NCBI GenBank assembly: GCA_025345505.1
Contig: JANVCC010000014.1
Location: 588,559-652,558, forward strand
DNA from: Todiramphus chloris collaris
Lineage: Eukaryota; Chordata; Aves; Coraciiformes; Alcedinidae
Reading direction: 5' to 3'
Length of the DNA: 64,000 nt
Shown: positions 26,701 to 37,700 of the stretch, in pieces
How the letters are laid out: the number at the start of each line of letters is the position of its first letter
How positions within the stretch are numbered: the first letter of the stretch is position 1
The notes under the pieces: generated by a model
Database searches by the model: none
The model's input: the letters and a program-made list of their open reading frames with translations, nothing else
Told to the model about the DNA's origin: nothing
Position numbers and translations under genes: made by a program

Positions 26701-29700
26701 CTGACAAAAGGCTATCATGGCATCACTCTGTGATTTTTAATCTCCACAAATAGGCCCAGTCTTGCACTGGTTCCATATGAATTCAGCTTGTGGCTATTAA
26801 AATGATGCATTTTAAACAAGACAGAATGTATATTGCTAAATGAGAGTCAGGTTATGCAACAAATGAAATGAACTTCTTAAGTATTTAATGTGTATTGAAA
26901 ATGAAGTTAAGATCCATGAGAAAAATGTGTATATACATATTTGTGTGTATATATATATGTGTATATAAAAGTGTGTGGACATGTATCTTAAATGCCTACA
27001 TGCACATGTGTGTTAGATAAATCCTTTGTCATTAATAATTAAATTAATGATCTCTGAGTACACTGCTAGCAGTCATATGATTGGGATGAGATAACTTGTG
27101 TTACAATTAAATTAGAAGCAACTAACTTAGAACTGTGAGCTAGATAGAAATAGAAAATAAGTTAATTTTACATTATTTAAAAGCAAGAACAAAAATATTT
27201 CTTCAGCGTAATTAAATAAGAATTGTTTTTTGAACACAATGAGCATAAAACATGAAGCTGGCAGAGACAGCGGAAGAAGCAGGTGACTCACAAATGAAAA
27301 CACAAACTTTCTAAAAAGGAACAATATGTTACCAAAATCACTTATGGGACCTATTCTTTGTTCTTTTTAGCTGAACTGGTAAGTTATTCTTTGTATAGAA
27401 AAATTCTGATTATTATGCAATCATGAGACTTATTCCCCCTATAATGAGAAAATAGGATATAATCTCCCAGTCTGTGGTTCAGAATGTACCCATTTACTGG
27501 TCCAACTTTATTCAGGAAGCAATTATGTTTGTTTAAAGGATGTAAGAAAAGTTGTGGGAGAACATAAAGTTTTACACCCTGGAGTGGACACTTTGTATAA
27601 AATCCCAATGAGTGGGTACTATTTCTTTGATGTCATACCCTTATGATCCATATTTCCTGATGAGGTTTCTGTACCTTTTTTTTTTTTCCCCAGCGTGGCC
27701 CTTTCATTCTATAAACAACAATTGCCATTACAACCTCTTGATGTCGGGATGGAAAATTAGTATGGTTTAAAATCTGTAATTAAGATCTAAGTTCCAATCT
27801 ATAGACCACATATGGACCTGATTATTGGCTTCATGTTTTTTGCTAGGCCACGTCTGTTTATAGTTTGAATTCAAGGGAAATGAAAAGGTCTCTCTCACTT
27901 ATTCATACAAGAAGACATTTAAATAATTACCCACAAGTAAGATGCACTAATAATGGAAGAGTGGCAGTACTGCTTTAGGCCTGTGTAGTATGGTCACATC
28001 AAACATGAAAGAAAATCTGGTTCTATGGTGTTTGCTTTATTATGTACAAATAACAGCTGTTCAAAGGTAGCTGCCATTATTTATGATGTGATATGTCCTG
28101 CATACTTAAAATAAAACATATAATTTTCTATATTTTACTTCAGAGCTAGTGCAGAAGAAGCTGGTGTGTGCTGTAAAATTACAGGCAGAGCAAAAGGATT
28201 GGGACCTCTGATGTAGCAACACCCTATGTCTGTGCACCTTACTGAAACTCAGATGTTCAGCTTTGTCACGAAGAAGTGGAGCTTAGATCATGGCATAAGT
28301 TGTTCAGCCAAAGCTTCTCTCTCTCCCTGTGTGGTTGGTGAAGCTGTGAGCCCTTTTCAGCCATTTGGTCTGACATTATGGTCACATTACATGAGAAATG
28401 TACAAGTAGATAGGCTAGAACAAGAGACTAGCTATTTGAGCTTTCCTACTGAAACCCTATAGTATGGCACAAACAACAGCTGTGGTGGGCCACAGGGGTC
28501 TGAGTGACCACTCATTGCCTAAATACCAGCTGGCTAATCCACACTTTCCCCACCTGGTAGTTTAGAGGCAACAAAGGGAGCTGAAGATAATGTGTGAGGC
28601 CAGGGAGATGCCAGACTTTGTTATTTCTGTAACCCAATGAGTGTCTTTTAACATTTCTCTTCCCACCTTCATCCCAAGTACACTGGTAAAATGCATGCAC
28701 AATACCTATAGCTCTTCAATATGGGTAGCATAAATCTCAGTAGTGCTTTCTGTAACTAAACATCGAGTCAAATTTGTTTCAGAAATTCTGTTGTATATCT
28801 AATTCTGTACCCTCTAAAGTCACAATAGCCCATCAGCATAATTATTTATATTGCTTCTAATGGGGTTACTAATACTGCCAAGTTGAAGTGGATGATCAGG
28901 GTGTTTTGTACACATTTTTTTGCTTGTGTATTTAAGATGCAAGACAGCAAAGGAACACAGCCTGCATATTTTCTAGTTCATGTCATTAAGAACACATTTT
29001 CTGTAATAGTGCTGGAAGGAGTTGCTGGATGTCAGCAAGCAGGTCTGTTCAACAACCTTTGTTGCAGCATCTCAGGATGAGCACCTCTCATCTCATTTAG
29101 ACTAAATGAGAAAAGCAATTAGGCTTCCTTTGCAGAGCTGAAGAAGCCTTTGCACGTGCTGCTGGAGTGCACAGAGAAGCCTCTCTGAATGACCCTGGGC
29201 AAAAGATGATGAAGCATCAGTTGGTATCTGAACTTCAAAAGCAGGACACTCAGAAGATGATCTGGTGGCTTAGCATTCAGAGGGAACATAAATAAAGAGT
29301 TTTGGCAAGCAGAATGCTCTGCAAATCTGGGTTGGATTTCTGAACAAAGAGACAGACTTCTTGTTACCATCATGCTCAGGAAACAAAACAGTCTGTACGA
29401 TCATTGTGAATAAAATATCTAGCTTATATCTCAATTTCTGCTCCTTGCAGATGGTAACCTGCAAGGTAGAACTGCAGTTTTGATGCGACATAGATTGTGA
29501 TTATTGCTGTAAATTCAGGACTGTTCTGGGTATGGAGTGTATACCCCTGGTTACTCCACCACTGAAGTTTAAGACTTGGGGTGTAAAATAAGACTATGCT
29601 TTAATTTATCTGTTAATATTAGTGTGGATGCTGAAAAGCTGCTAGCAGAGGGATTTTCTCAGGTTCTCACAATATTTGGTGAGAATCCTGCCTTTCTCAC

Positions 29701-32700
29701 CAGTGTTATGAAAAACAGTAGAATGTTTTTTGTAAGCTAGACCAACACCTGGTGTTTTGCTAAGTTCTGTTTGTGGTACATTGGAAAAATATTTTGAAAT
29801 GGGTGTTGTAGGACTTTAGACAATCACCCTAGGAGATGGGTGATCACTGACCAATTGCCCTATAGGGCTAGGGTATATAAAACAGGGTTATAAATTAATA
29901 AAGTGTCGTCTTCTTCTTCCTGTCCTGGCTCTCTCTTTACTGATTTTGTGTTGCTGTATCTCTCTGCTCCCAATATAAACAGTGACATGTTAGTGCCTAC
30001 TCTGGACCTCGATTTCATTTAATCTGTCACATTTTTGCCCTTTGAAAATGTATAGCTGTGATTTAGCTATTTTAATCAAAAGTCCTCAGGAATTAAATGT
30101 ATTGATGACAGGCAAAGCTTATACGGTGGAAGTGGGACTGTTGTATTTTCATAACCTATTGAAGCTCTTTCAATTGGGATGGCCTGTTTGCCTTCCTGAC
30201 ATATTGTACTACAGGTCAGATTTTAGATAGTATTTTCCCATAACATTTGCAGATATCTCCACCCCCTTCCCCCCTCCCTCCTCCAGTGGAAACAAAGGAA
30301 GACTCTGATCACAGAACCATAGAATCACAGAATGATAGGGGCTTGAAGGGACCTCTGGAGAGCAGCTAGTCCAATCCCCCCCTGCTAAGACAGATTCACC
30401 TAGAGATCCGAATCTCTCTACTTCTAACCATGCGGCAAAATGACACAGAAAGGTGTATTTTTATTGATTTTTAATCTTGAAATAATTATGACATTTGTTT
30501 ATTTCTTACCCTCAATGGGATGACAATTGCTGATGCAAGTGAGGGACAAATAAATACTGAAATCAGGTGGTTTGAGCACTGCTACCAGGCTTGCACTGTG
30601 GCAGCAATGTTTGAGAAGTGAACCCAAGAAGCTGAGCAACTACACTGGTTGTTAGGTCTTCCCAAGCTCTGCTGTTGCAACAGCTCTGCTCCTGTTAGCA
30701 TTTCAACCAGTTCAGGTATGTCTATTTATCAGGCTGCCATCAGACCCTTGGATGATAGCACTGATATGCCTACAGATAGCAGCTCTGGTATTGGGAGTAA
30801 AATAGTTTTGGAGCCCAGCAACAAGAGAATTCATGGTCTGATAGATCCCTGCTGATAGCATGAGTGATTCAGCACATATACAGGGACTTTACACAGAGTG
30901 TCAGTGAGGACTGGAACTTGACAGAGCAGTATAAGAAAAACAGAACTGTGTTTTTCATCTCTCCCATTCTGTCTTTTAACTTCAGAGAAAACGACATTTT
31001 TTTCATAAAACTAAGTCACATGGTGTCTCAAATCCAAACAGACCTGTAATTTTCTCCCCATAAAGTGCCTAGATGATTAACTGAGAATACAATTTATTTT
31101 GAGTCAACATCTTTGTAAGGCTTAGCTGTACAGTACTACATTGTTTACTGGCTAACAATAAATGCTGTTCCCTTTACCTGCATAGCATGCAATGCCTGAT
31201 GGAGTAAACTGGCTGGACGGATGGGCCCAGAGAGTAGTGGCCAATGGTACTAAATACAACTGCCAGCAGGTCACAAGTGGCGTTCCTCAGGGCTCAGTGC
31301 TGGGGCCGTTTCTATTTAACATCTTTATTGATGATCTTGATGAGGACATAGAGTCTACCAATTTGCAGATGACACCAAGTTAGGCAGGTGTGTCGATCTG
31401 CGTGAGGATAGAGAGGCTCTCCAGAGAGACTGGGATAGACTGGATCGCTGGGCCACTGCTAATGGTGTGAGTTTCAACAAGGCAAGTGCCAGGTCCTGCA
31501 CTTGGGCCGCAGCAACCCCATGCAAAGCTACAGGCCTAGGGCAGTGTGGTTGGAGAGCTGTCTGGTGGAGAGGGATCTGGGGGTTATAATTGACAAGCAA
31601 ATGAATATGAGCCAGCAGTGTGCCCAGCTGGCAAAGAAGGCCAACGGCATCCTGGCCTGGATTAGAAACAGTGTGACCAGCAGAAGTGGGGAAGTGATTG
31701 TCCCCCTGTACTCAGCACTGGTGAGGCCTCACCTCGAGCACTGTGTCCAGTTTTGGGCACCTCAGTAGAAGAGAGACATCAAGGTGCTGGAGCGGGTGCA
31801 GAGGAGGGCAATGAAGCTGGTCAAGGGACTGGAAAATAGATCATATGAGGACCATTTGAAGGAGCTGGGCCTGTTCAGTTTGATGAAGAGGAGGCTGAGG
31901 GGAGACCTCATCACTCTCTACAACTACCTGAAAGGACATTGTAGAGAGGCTGGTGCTGGTCTCTTCTCTCAGGTAATTAGGGATAGAACCAGAGGGAACG
32001 GCCTCAAGCTGAAACAAGGTAGGCTTAGACTAGACATTAGGAAAACATTCTTCATGGAAAGGGAAGTGAAATATTGGAATGGGCTGCCCAGGGAGGTGGT
32101 TGAGTCACCATCCCTGGATGTGTTTAAACATCGTTTGGATGTGGTGTTGGGGGACATGGTCTAGGGGTGAACTTGTAGAGTAGGGCTAATGGTTGGACAC
32201 GATGATCCCAAGGGTCTTTTCCAACCTGAGTGATTCTGTGATTAATGCATCTTAAACATCATCAACCTTTTCACTGTCTTTGTTACTGACTAAATACGTG
32301 ATCTATCTGTTGACCTCAAAGACCATGGATATATAGATTACATCTGTATTCAGAGACCCTGAGGAGCATTTCTGAGCAGTCAGGTCTAAGTGAGAGTCTC
32401 AGCTGCTTTCCAGCTCCAAATAGGAAAGAGCCCTCAGATTGCACTTGTTCGCCACTGCAGGCACGCACACAGGTGTACAGCCCAAATGGGACTTGCAGTA
32501 TATTTCAAACAGGTGTATGTTCTCAGTTACTGGGCGACTAGGACCTAAGTTGTGTCTTACCACACCTTCAGTGGGCAATGTAGACACAGCCAAAACTGAA
32601 TTACCACAGGTCAGCTGAGCTGCAGTAATGAACATGGCATGTAAGCATAAACTTCAGTGGAGGAAGTTTCTATGAAGTTTCTTTCATTTGGGTTGGGTTA

Positions 32701-34663
32701 AAAGCCACTCAGAAAATTAGTTGTTGCACTTCAACTTATATGGGAGAACTTGTGTAACCTGCCTACGTTTGGAAATAACAAAAGCCAGAGTGCAGGTGAA
32801 AGTATGGAAGATTGCATTGAACATCTAAGTTTCTGAACTGCCTCAGGTCTCACTTTCCTTGTGCAGTGTAATCCTTGGCTATGCCACACTTCTGTTGAGA
32901 TGTGTCCATCAAGGTAGTCTAACCAACTAACTGAGGACAGTCAGACATAAAGGAAATGCCAGCTTATAAGAAGAGGATGTGGCCTGTCCTGACCATGGTA
33001 GCACAGTAATTTCTAGAAGCTATTACAGATGCTTACAGCTTAGATAAGAATTAAGGCTGCATATAAAAGACATAGACATTCCTATCATAAGGACTTAGCC
33101 CAGCTTTTCACCAGCATGGCCAAGCCTCTCTCATATCATGTCTTCATTAGGATTGAGAAGTGGTTCCTATAAATGTCCCCTGAAACATGGTAAATACTTT
33201 GATGATAAAATTCAGTTGCTGCTGCCATGGACTAAAACCAATTCATTTTGCTTTCTAAAGTGGATTAAATAGTTTCAACAGACAAAGCCCAAAAGCCCAC
33301 AGCAGCTTTCAGCTGACTTCTTCCTCAAAGCAGGGCCTGAACTGGCTCTTAATTAGCAGAAGTATAAAGCAAGAATGGTTAGGCTGACTATCCTTGTAAT
33401 TAAAGTGAATGACTTGCCCATGCTCAGACTGTTTGAAAACAAATACTTGACATAAGAGAGTCCTCCAGAACAAGAAAGTCTACGTGCCACTGATGAGACA
33501 CTGTGTGACTCATCGCTGTTCACAACATCCTCCAGGACAGGCCACCACAGTCCTACTGCTCTGCTGCTTCTGTGCCATGTTACTTGCTGATGACCTCTAC
33601 ATAATTCCTCTTTTGTTAAAATGGAACTATGGCGCTCATTTAAGGCAAGGTTTTTTTCACCGCCCATCACTGCAAGACCTCCTAGGGACTCCATTTAAAT
33701 TAGGGGTGGTGAGAGGATGAGCAGCAGCAGCTATTTTGGAACTAGTTGTTAATGATTACTTTCTTCCTACAGTCAAACACTGTGTTACAAGTTTTTGAAG
33801 TAACGCTTGTATGAAGAAAAAAAAGAAAAAAAAATGTTACAAGTGCATTACATGGAAGATGCACACAAGGATGATCCTATTTGCCTTCATATAAAAAAAA
33901 ATAAATTTACAGAATAATTTGCTAACAGAAAATTATGTTTGAATATAGAAAAACAAATCAATGTGAAAGGACTACATTTTCCCAGCTGCTATTATTTCAC
34001 CTCAAATATGTACAAAATTCATTTGATTTTTCATTAATCCTTTGTGAAAAAAATAGTGTGTGCTTGTGTGTGTATTTTATGAATTCAGGCATATGTTGTC
34101 TAAGGTTAATAAATTAATAATTTATAATTATTAAAGCATGAGAACCAATATGAAAGCATGAGCATTTTTAAACTGAATCAGAATTTGGTTTTGCAATATA
34201 ACTGTTTCAAAATATTAATAACCAAGAAAAGCTCTAAAACCATTAAGTTAGAACTTTTAAGTTCCCCTGGAAGCTCTCATTTTACAGCTTCCATTTAGGA
34301 AGTCTATACTCAGATCCAAGCTTGTGAATAGTTTTAGAGGAGCAACACTAAAGAGAAAATATGAAATTCTAACAAGCAATTCTAAACTCCAATTATCAAA
34401 CTGTTATAAGCAATCATTATATAGATATGTATCTCTTCAGAAACTGCAGAAGTAGCAACAAAAATAACATCAGCAAGCATTTCTAAATAAACAAGCATCT
34501 TTTTTTTAGATATTTAGGCTTAAGTTTTTGGGGTTTTGGGTTTTTTTTTTTTCATTTTTAATAATCACGCCCTAGAAATAAGACAAGGCAAAGGTCACTT
34601 ACCTTTCACATGGACTAGAAGAAAGCCAAGGCACAAAAGAAGAATACATCTGAATTTTTCCAT
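11752..34663 (-). CDS. XG: XG, Xg glycoprotein (CD99 family), complete in eight exons
   Basis: Joined coding exons (34663-34603, 21160-21119, 17471-17436, 14929-14864, 14097-14041, 13388-13350, 13075-12956, 11768-11752) total 438 nt and 145 residues. Each exon has AG/GT borders and every internal exon is phase 1-1. Residues 1-20 are a signal peptide. Next comes [14 protein letters not shown], whose [10 protein letters not shown] core is the mature N-terminus of human XG. Acidic and proline-rich ectodomain exons follow, then a membrane helix (about 104-127) and a short tail ending CFKPQGRATV. The human tail after CF has the same length and also ends in V. XG is a small type I surface glycoprotein, the Xg blood group antigen in humans; its molecular job is poorly known. 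Human XG is about 180 residues, so this copy has a shorter Pro/Gly-rich segment. Missed small symmetric exons are possible. The last exon is the least certain part. Confidence 0.9.
12956..13075 (-). CDS. XG: XG transmembrane exon
   Basis: 120 bp between CCACAG and GTAACA. It encodes [16 protein letters not shown], continues through a hydrophobic run [11 protein letters not shown], and ends in the juxtamembrane [12 protein letters not shown]. This is the signature of the CD99/XG family and closely parallels the CD99 exon at 44017-44127. Confidence 0.95.
13350..13388 (-). CDS. XG: XG stem exon, acidic/His-Asn rich
   Basis: 39 bp between TTCCAG and GTACAG, encoding [13 protein letters not shown]. 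It sits directly before the membrane exon, like the His/Asn-rich stem of human XG. Phase 1-1. Confidence 0.8.
14041..14097 (-). CDS. XG: XG ectodomain exon (FDDSDL)
   Basis: 57 bp between CTTGCAG and GTAGTA, encoding [19 protein letters not shown]. The FDDSDL..GK core recurs in CD99 at 45742-45813, showing the two exons are paralogous. Confidence 0.9.
14864..14929 (-). CDS. XG: XG proline-rich exon
   Basis: 66 bp between TCAATAG and GTAAGA, encoding [17 protein letters not shown] followed by SHINS. The Pro/Arg pattern matches the proline-rich ectodomain of XG and the KKPLPPPR exon of CD99. Confidence 0.88.
15000..17000. other. XG intron, nothing recognised
   Basis: AT-rich intronic DNA between the exons at 14864-14929 and 17436-17471. 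I see no CR1, LTR or exon here. Confidence 0.5.
17091..17291. repeat. 201-bp segment bounded by 15-bp perfect inverted repeats
   Basis: CCTTTTGCCAGAGGC (17091-17105) and its exact reverse complement (17277-17291) bound a segment that is more GC-rich than its surroundings. The segment contains several GGTAGC motifs, and CCATCAT/ATGATGG adds weak inner pairing. No clean target-site duplication was found, so a small foldback element is only a guess. Confidence 0.6.
17436..17471 (-). CDS. XG: XG acidic exon ([11 protein letters not shown])
   Basis: 36 bp between TTTTTAG and GTGAGT, encoding [12 protein letters not shown]. It is a diverged relative of the preceding FDLADAL exon. Phase 1-1. Confidence 0.87.
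17901..18030. repeat. 130-bp direct repeat, copy 1
   Basis: Runs from AGAGTTCCACTC to GGTTAAAAGAA. It matches copy 2 (18949-19078) with four differences in 130 positions and no gaps. Both edges are sharp. It lies in an XG intron and has no coding potential. Confidence 0.95.
18949..19078. repeat. 130-bp direct repeat, copy 2
   Basis: Same orientation as copy 1 and 1048 bp away, about 97% identical by eye. The flanks of the two copies are unrelated. Confidence 0.95.
19975..20065. repeat. G/T-rich low-complexity tract
   Basis: Runs of GTTTT and GGTTTT units. They create spurious hydrophobic frames on plus and Lys/Asn/Pro-rich frames on minus; neither is coding. Confidence 0.85.
21119..21160 (-). 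CDS. XG: XG exon 2 ([10 protein letters not shown])
   Basis: 42 bp between CTTTTAG and GTAGGT, encoding [14 protein letters not shown]. The [10 protein letters not shown] core is shared with the N-terminus of mature human XG and is the strongest single piece of evidence for the gene's identity. The exon lies about 140 bp from the 3' tail of an antisense-inserted CR1. Confidence 0.95.
21303..22340 (-). mobile_element. CR1 LINE fragment, antisense, with RT remnant
   Basis: Begins on plus with the reversed tail ATAGAATCATAGAATC and GGTTGGAAAAGACCTCTAAG, then runs through anti-sense ORF2. On the minus strand the RT blocks read [11 protein letters not shown] and [19 protein letters not shown]. 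The FADD box is mutated to FAGD, and frames are interrupted repeatedly. The 5' end is truncated near 22340. The element is in the same (minus) orientation as XG, in its first intron. Confidence 0.94.
25475..25568. repeat. (GTTT)n-like low-complexity tract
   Basis: T-rich run with GTTT, GTGT and GGGTT units. It accounts for most of the apparent hydrophobic stretch in an overlapping 166-codon open frame. Confidence 0.85.
26926..26977. repeat. TG/TA alternating microsatellite
   Basis: Alternating purine-pyrimidine run made of TGTGTA and TATATA units. Confidence 0.85.
29704..29980 (+). mobile_element. Possible short solo LTR
   Basis: About 275 bp beginning TGTTATGAAA and ending AATATAAACA. It contains a TATATAAAA box (about 29873-29881) followed within 25 bp by AATAAAG and a C/T-rich stretch, the arrangement of an LTR promoter and polyadenylation region. 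CAGTG occurs at both edges (29701-29705 and 29980-29984), but it overlaps the TG...CA ends awkwardly, so the exact borders are unclear. The family was not identified. Confidence 0.45.
30311..30405 (-). mobile_element. CR1 LINE 3'-end fragment, antisense
   Basis: Short copy with reversed tail units (ATAGAATCACAGAATGATAG), then TTGAAGGGACCTCTGGAG and CTAGTCCAATCCCCCC. It carries only the 3' UTR part. Confidence 0.88.
31188..32243 (+). mobile_element. CR1 LINE, 5'-truncated, sense
   Basis: Contains the RT block [11 protein letters not shown] at about 31275-31307. The next block still carries nucleotides for FADDTK (about 31363-31380), but in another frame after an indel. The C-terminal part is largely open from 31784 to 32164. 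It ends with GATGATCCCAAGGGTCTTTT and a TGATTCTGTGATT tail. It lies in XG intron 1, opposite in orientation to XG. Confidence 0.95.
32250..34560. other. XG intron 1, proximal part, nothing recognised
   Basis: AT-rich unique-looking DNA upstream of the GT donor partner region. No exon or mobile element recognised; A/T homopolymer runs near 33819, 33890 and 34536. Confidence 0.45.
34603..34663 (-). CDS. XG: XG exon 1, signal peptide
   Basis: ATG in a strong context (ACCATGG), then [20 protein letters not shown] and a GTAAGT donor after one base of a Gly codon. A charged start, a Leu/Phe-rich core and a polar end make a typical cleavable signal peptide. It joins in frame to the [10 protein letters not shown] exon. 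The promoter is not CpG-rich, unlike the island at 5.2-6.5 kb; upstream minus-strand DNA to about 34800 is the likely 5' UTR. Confidence 0.92.
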
Positions 34664-34799
34664 GGTCTTCTAGGCAGTGCCTTGGTTGCACTGGTTCTTT
34701 TTTTCCAAGTGATGATGGTAGATGTTGCAACCACAGTGCCAAAGTTTGAGGGAGAAGCTTGGAATCAGCACCTCTGTCCAAAGACTTCTCTCACCATCA

Positions 34800-37700
34800 C
34801 ACTTGATCACTGTGGAAGAGAGAGAAGTTCCTAAAAACCTCTCCTAATACAAGTAACAAAAGCAACCAGTCCTGCTACAGACAAGCTGTGAGCAGTACCC
34901 TAGGTACCACCCATCCTCTAAGAAATCTATTTATCTCCCAGGCTGGGTGCATGGAGGCCCAAGAAATCAGCAGCAGCACCCAATGAGGAGGGAGCCAGCA
35001 ACCTCTAAACCCACCTCCTTCCCAGAGGGAAAGCAAACCTGTTTGACATCCTCTCCTTCTAAATAGGGTGTGGTGCTGGGGGAGCTTGGGGGAGGAGACT
35101 GGCCTTCTCTGAGGCATACTTGAGAAAAAATCCTCTCAGATATACTCCGTCCTTAAAGTGCTGCTTCCCTGCTCAGTTTTCTGCTGAGCAATAACTGCTG
35201 ATAAAGGTAATCCTGTCAGAGCCCTAGCCATTAACTCAAGCCACCTCGTTAGGGAAGTGGAGGCCAAGAATCCATTTTGCAGAGACTTGGGATAGTCTAC
35301 AGAGGGATCACAAACCCCCTTCATTTTTCTAACTCAGTATGTGATGTCAGACTATTGAATTGGAGCATGCACAGCTTCCCAGCAGATCATCTTCACAAGG
35401 TAAATGGTGTCTGCCATGATTTTTTCCCTTGATCTAGATATATTTTTAAATATAAATATCCGTGCACACCCTACACGGAGAGAGAACTCAGATTGTGATG
35501 AGAATAAGAACACAAAACTTGTGAAAATGAGCAAAATTTGCACATCCATCCACCCATGAAGATACTTTAAAATCACTTTTCAAGGCAGTTTTTCCATAGC
35601 CCCTCTCTAGCAAACACATATGTCAGTGCACTTGTCTCTTGCACTTGTCACATTGGCACCCAGTGCCAGCAAGGAGGCAGGTGTGCATCCTCCCTTTCTC
35701 TGCAGGGTAAGCTGCAGGCATTTTTGTCAGCACTGTTTTGACTAGGGCAGCAAATACATTTAGGACTCTGCTACCATGAGTGGCCAATTTGTATGCTGGT
35801 GGTGTTGCTGGATGATTCAGTCTGATGCGGGGCACAGGCTGGCCCCAGTTGTGTTTCTCTTGAGTTACCTGGAACATACAGTATAGTGTGTGCACTGAAC
35901 TCATGCATTTATGCTAATTAGGGAAAAAACCAAAAACGATGCAACAATCTAACTCGACTGATAGAACCCAGTGATACTGGATCTTCAAGAAGACTGATGT
36001 TCAAGTAGGTCAGACCCTGAACGCTCCCCCAAATTTCAACAAGCAGAATGGTTTATAAAGACCTGGCTTCTTGTTATCACACAGCTTAACTATTTTTAAG
36101 CTAGCAATAGAAGATCTAGAAATGAATTTATGTATCATCATTCTCCTTGTCAGGGCCAATTGCTCAATCTCAGAGGAGTTAAGGACATTTAAGCTTAAGA
36201 GGTGACTGTCAGTGAGTTAAAACAAGAATTATACCATGACATGAGCAATCCCACAAGTCCACTTTTTGGGTTTTTTTCCAGAATAACAAAAGCAGGCACA
36301 CATGTGCTAATCTTCGTATCAGTAATGAATTTGGCTGCAGGGAACAGGAAAGTTAGCAAGGCAATTTACCAGTCCCAGGCAAGTCCAAGCAGCTCACAAA
36401 CGTTCAGCAGCTTGCCTAAAAAACTGTTGTTCTGGTAACTGAAGTCTTCCCAAAATGGGTTATTTTTCCTGTCTGATGATACTAGTTCATTAGGATATTG
36501 AACATTCTCAAGTTAAATTCGAAGAAGATGCATCCCTTGTCTAGTTTGTCTGTGGCCAGCTACTAGCTAAATAAAAACAAGATGAAGGCAGGAAGAGTGG
36601 ACCTAGAACTGGAGTTAAGATTTCTTGAATACTTATCCCACTCCTATTCTTGGGAGTATTGCAGGAACTTAAGAAGTTCCCTCTGTCAAAGATGCGCAAC
36701 TGTTTGCCCAAGATATCAAGTAAACAATACTATATATTAAAAACAAACATAAGGCCTTACACCTGACCATAGATTGCAGTTTTATCATTTTGAGAAATAA
36801 CTGACCAGCCTTTTTGTATTTAAAAGGAAAACAAAGTTCTGTCTAATATTCATCTGACAAGGTGGATGACTTGCCTAATTTTTTTTCATTTGTTCTTTCA
36901 AGAAAAAACCCACATATTTAAGAAATAGCAAATGGGTGGAGAAATTGAGCCAATGTGTCTGTCTATTCTCTACACCATACACCTTTAGCCCATCAGGCCT
37001 CTTTTATATGAGAGAAGCTAAAAGAGAAGAGGAACTCACAACTCAACACAGTTGCAGCCCCATCCTTCCTGTGGGCAGAGGTGAGACTTTGCTCTGTTTG
37101 CCATGGGTGACCTGCAGTATGAGTCTACTGGAGATGAAAGAACCAAATTAAACACTAGAACTACTGGGGAAAGCCACTAATATCCTACAGTATTTATCTT
37201 TTGTCATTAAAAAAAAAAAAAAGGAACTATTTTAATTAAAATATTGAAACATCTGACAATAGTAATTTAAGTATAAGCCAAATACAAGTGAATCAGTGAT
37301 ATAATGTCTTGACAATGGAAGAACACAATTACTGCAGCTAAAACTCAAATGGTTTTTCACAAGCAGATGGAGGAACATGCATTGTAGTATTTTATTCTTG
37401 TGGTTCTTGAAGTACTCCAAATGCAGGGGTTTGGAAAAAACTGTACCTTTGCTCCATTCAAGTCTTTTTCCTATTCTTAATCATGTCTTCACTTTCTTTC
37501 AAATGTGTCTTTTTTATATGTGTTACAGAAAAGAGCAAAAAGAAAATAATATTCTTCAGTTTATGAAAAGGTTAGGGGTTGTTTCATAATCTTGTCAAGT
37601 GAAAAACATACAAAGAATTAGATACTGCCCTAAAATAACTAGCAAGAAAAACACCAAAATGCACAACTGGGAAAGTAATTCAGCCCAAGGTACACTGAAA

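Larger units (their letters stand above)
22400..29690. other. XG intron 1, mostly unique
   Basis: AT-rich DNA without a recognised exon or CR1. It has simple repeats at 25475-25568 and 26926-26977. Open frames of up to 166 codons are low-complexity or composition artefacts. Confidence 0.45.
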
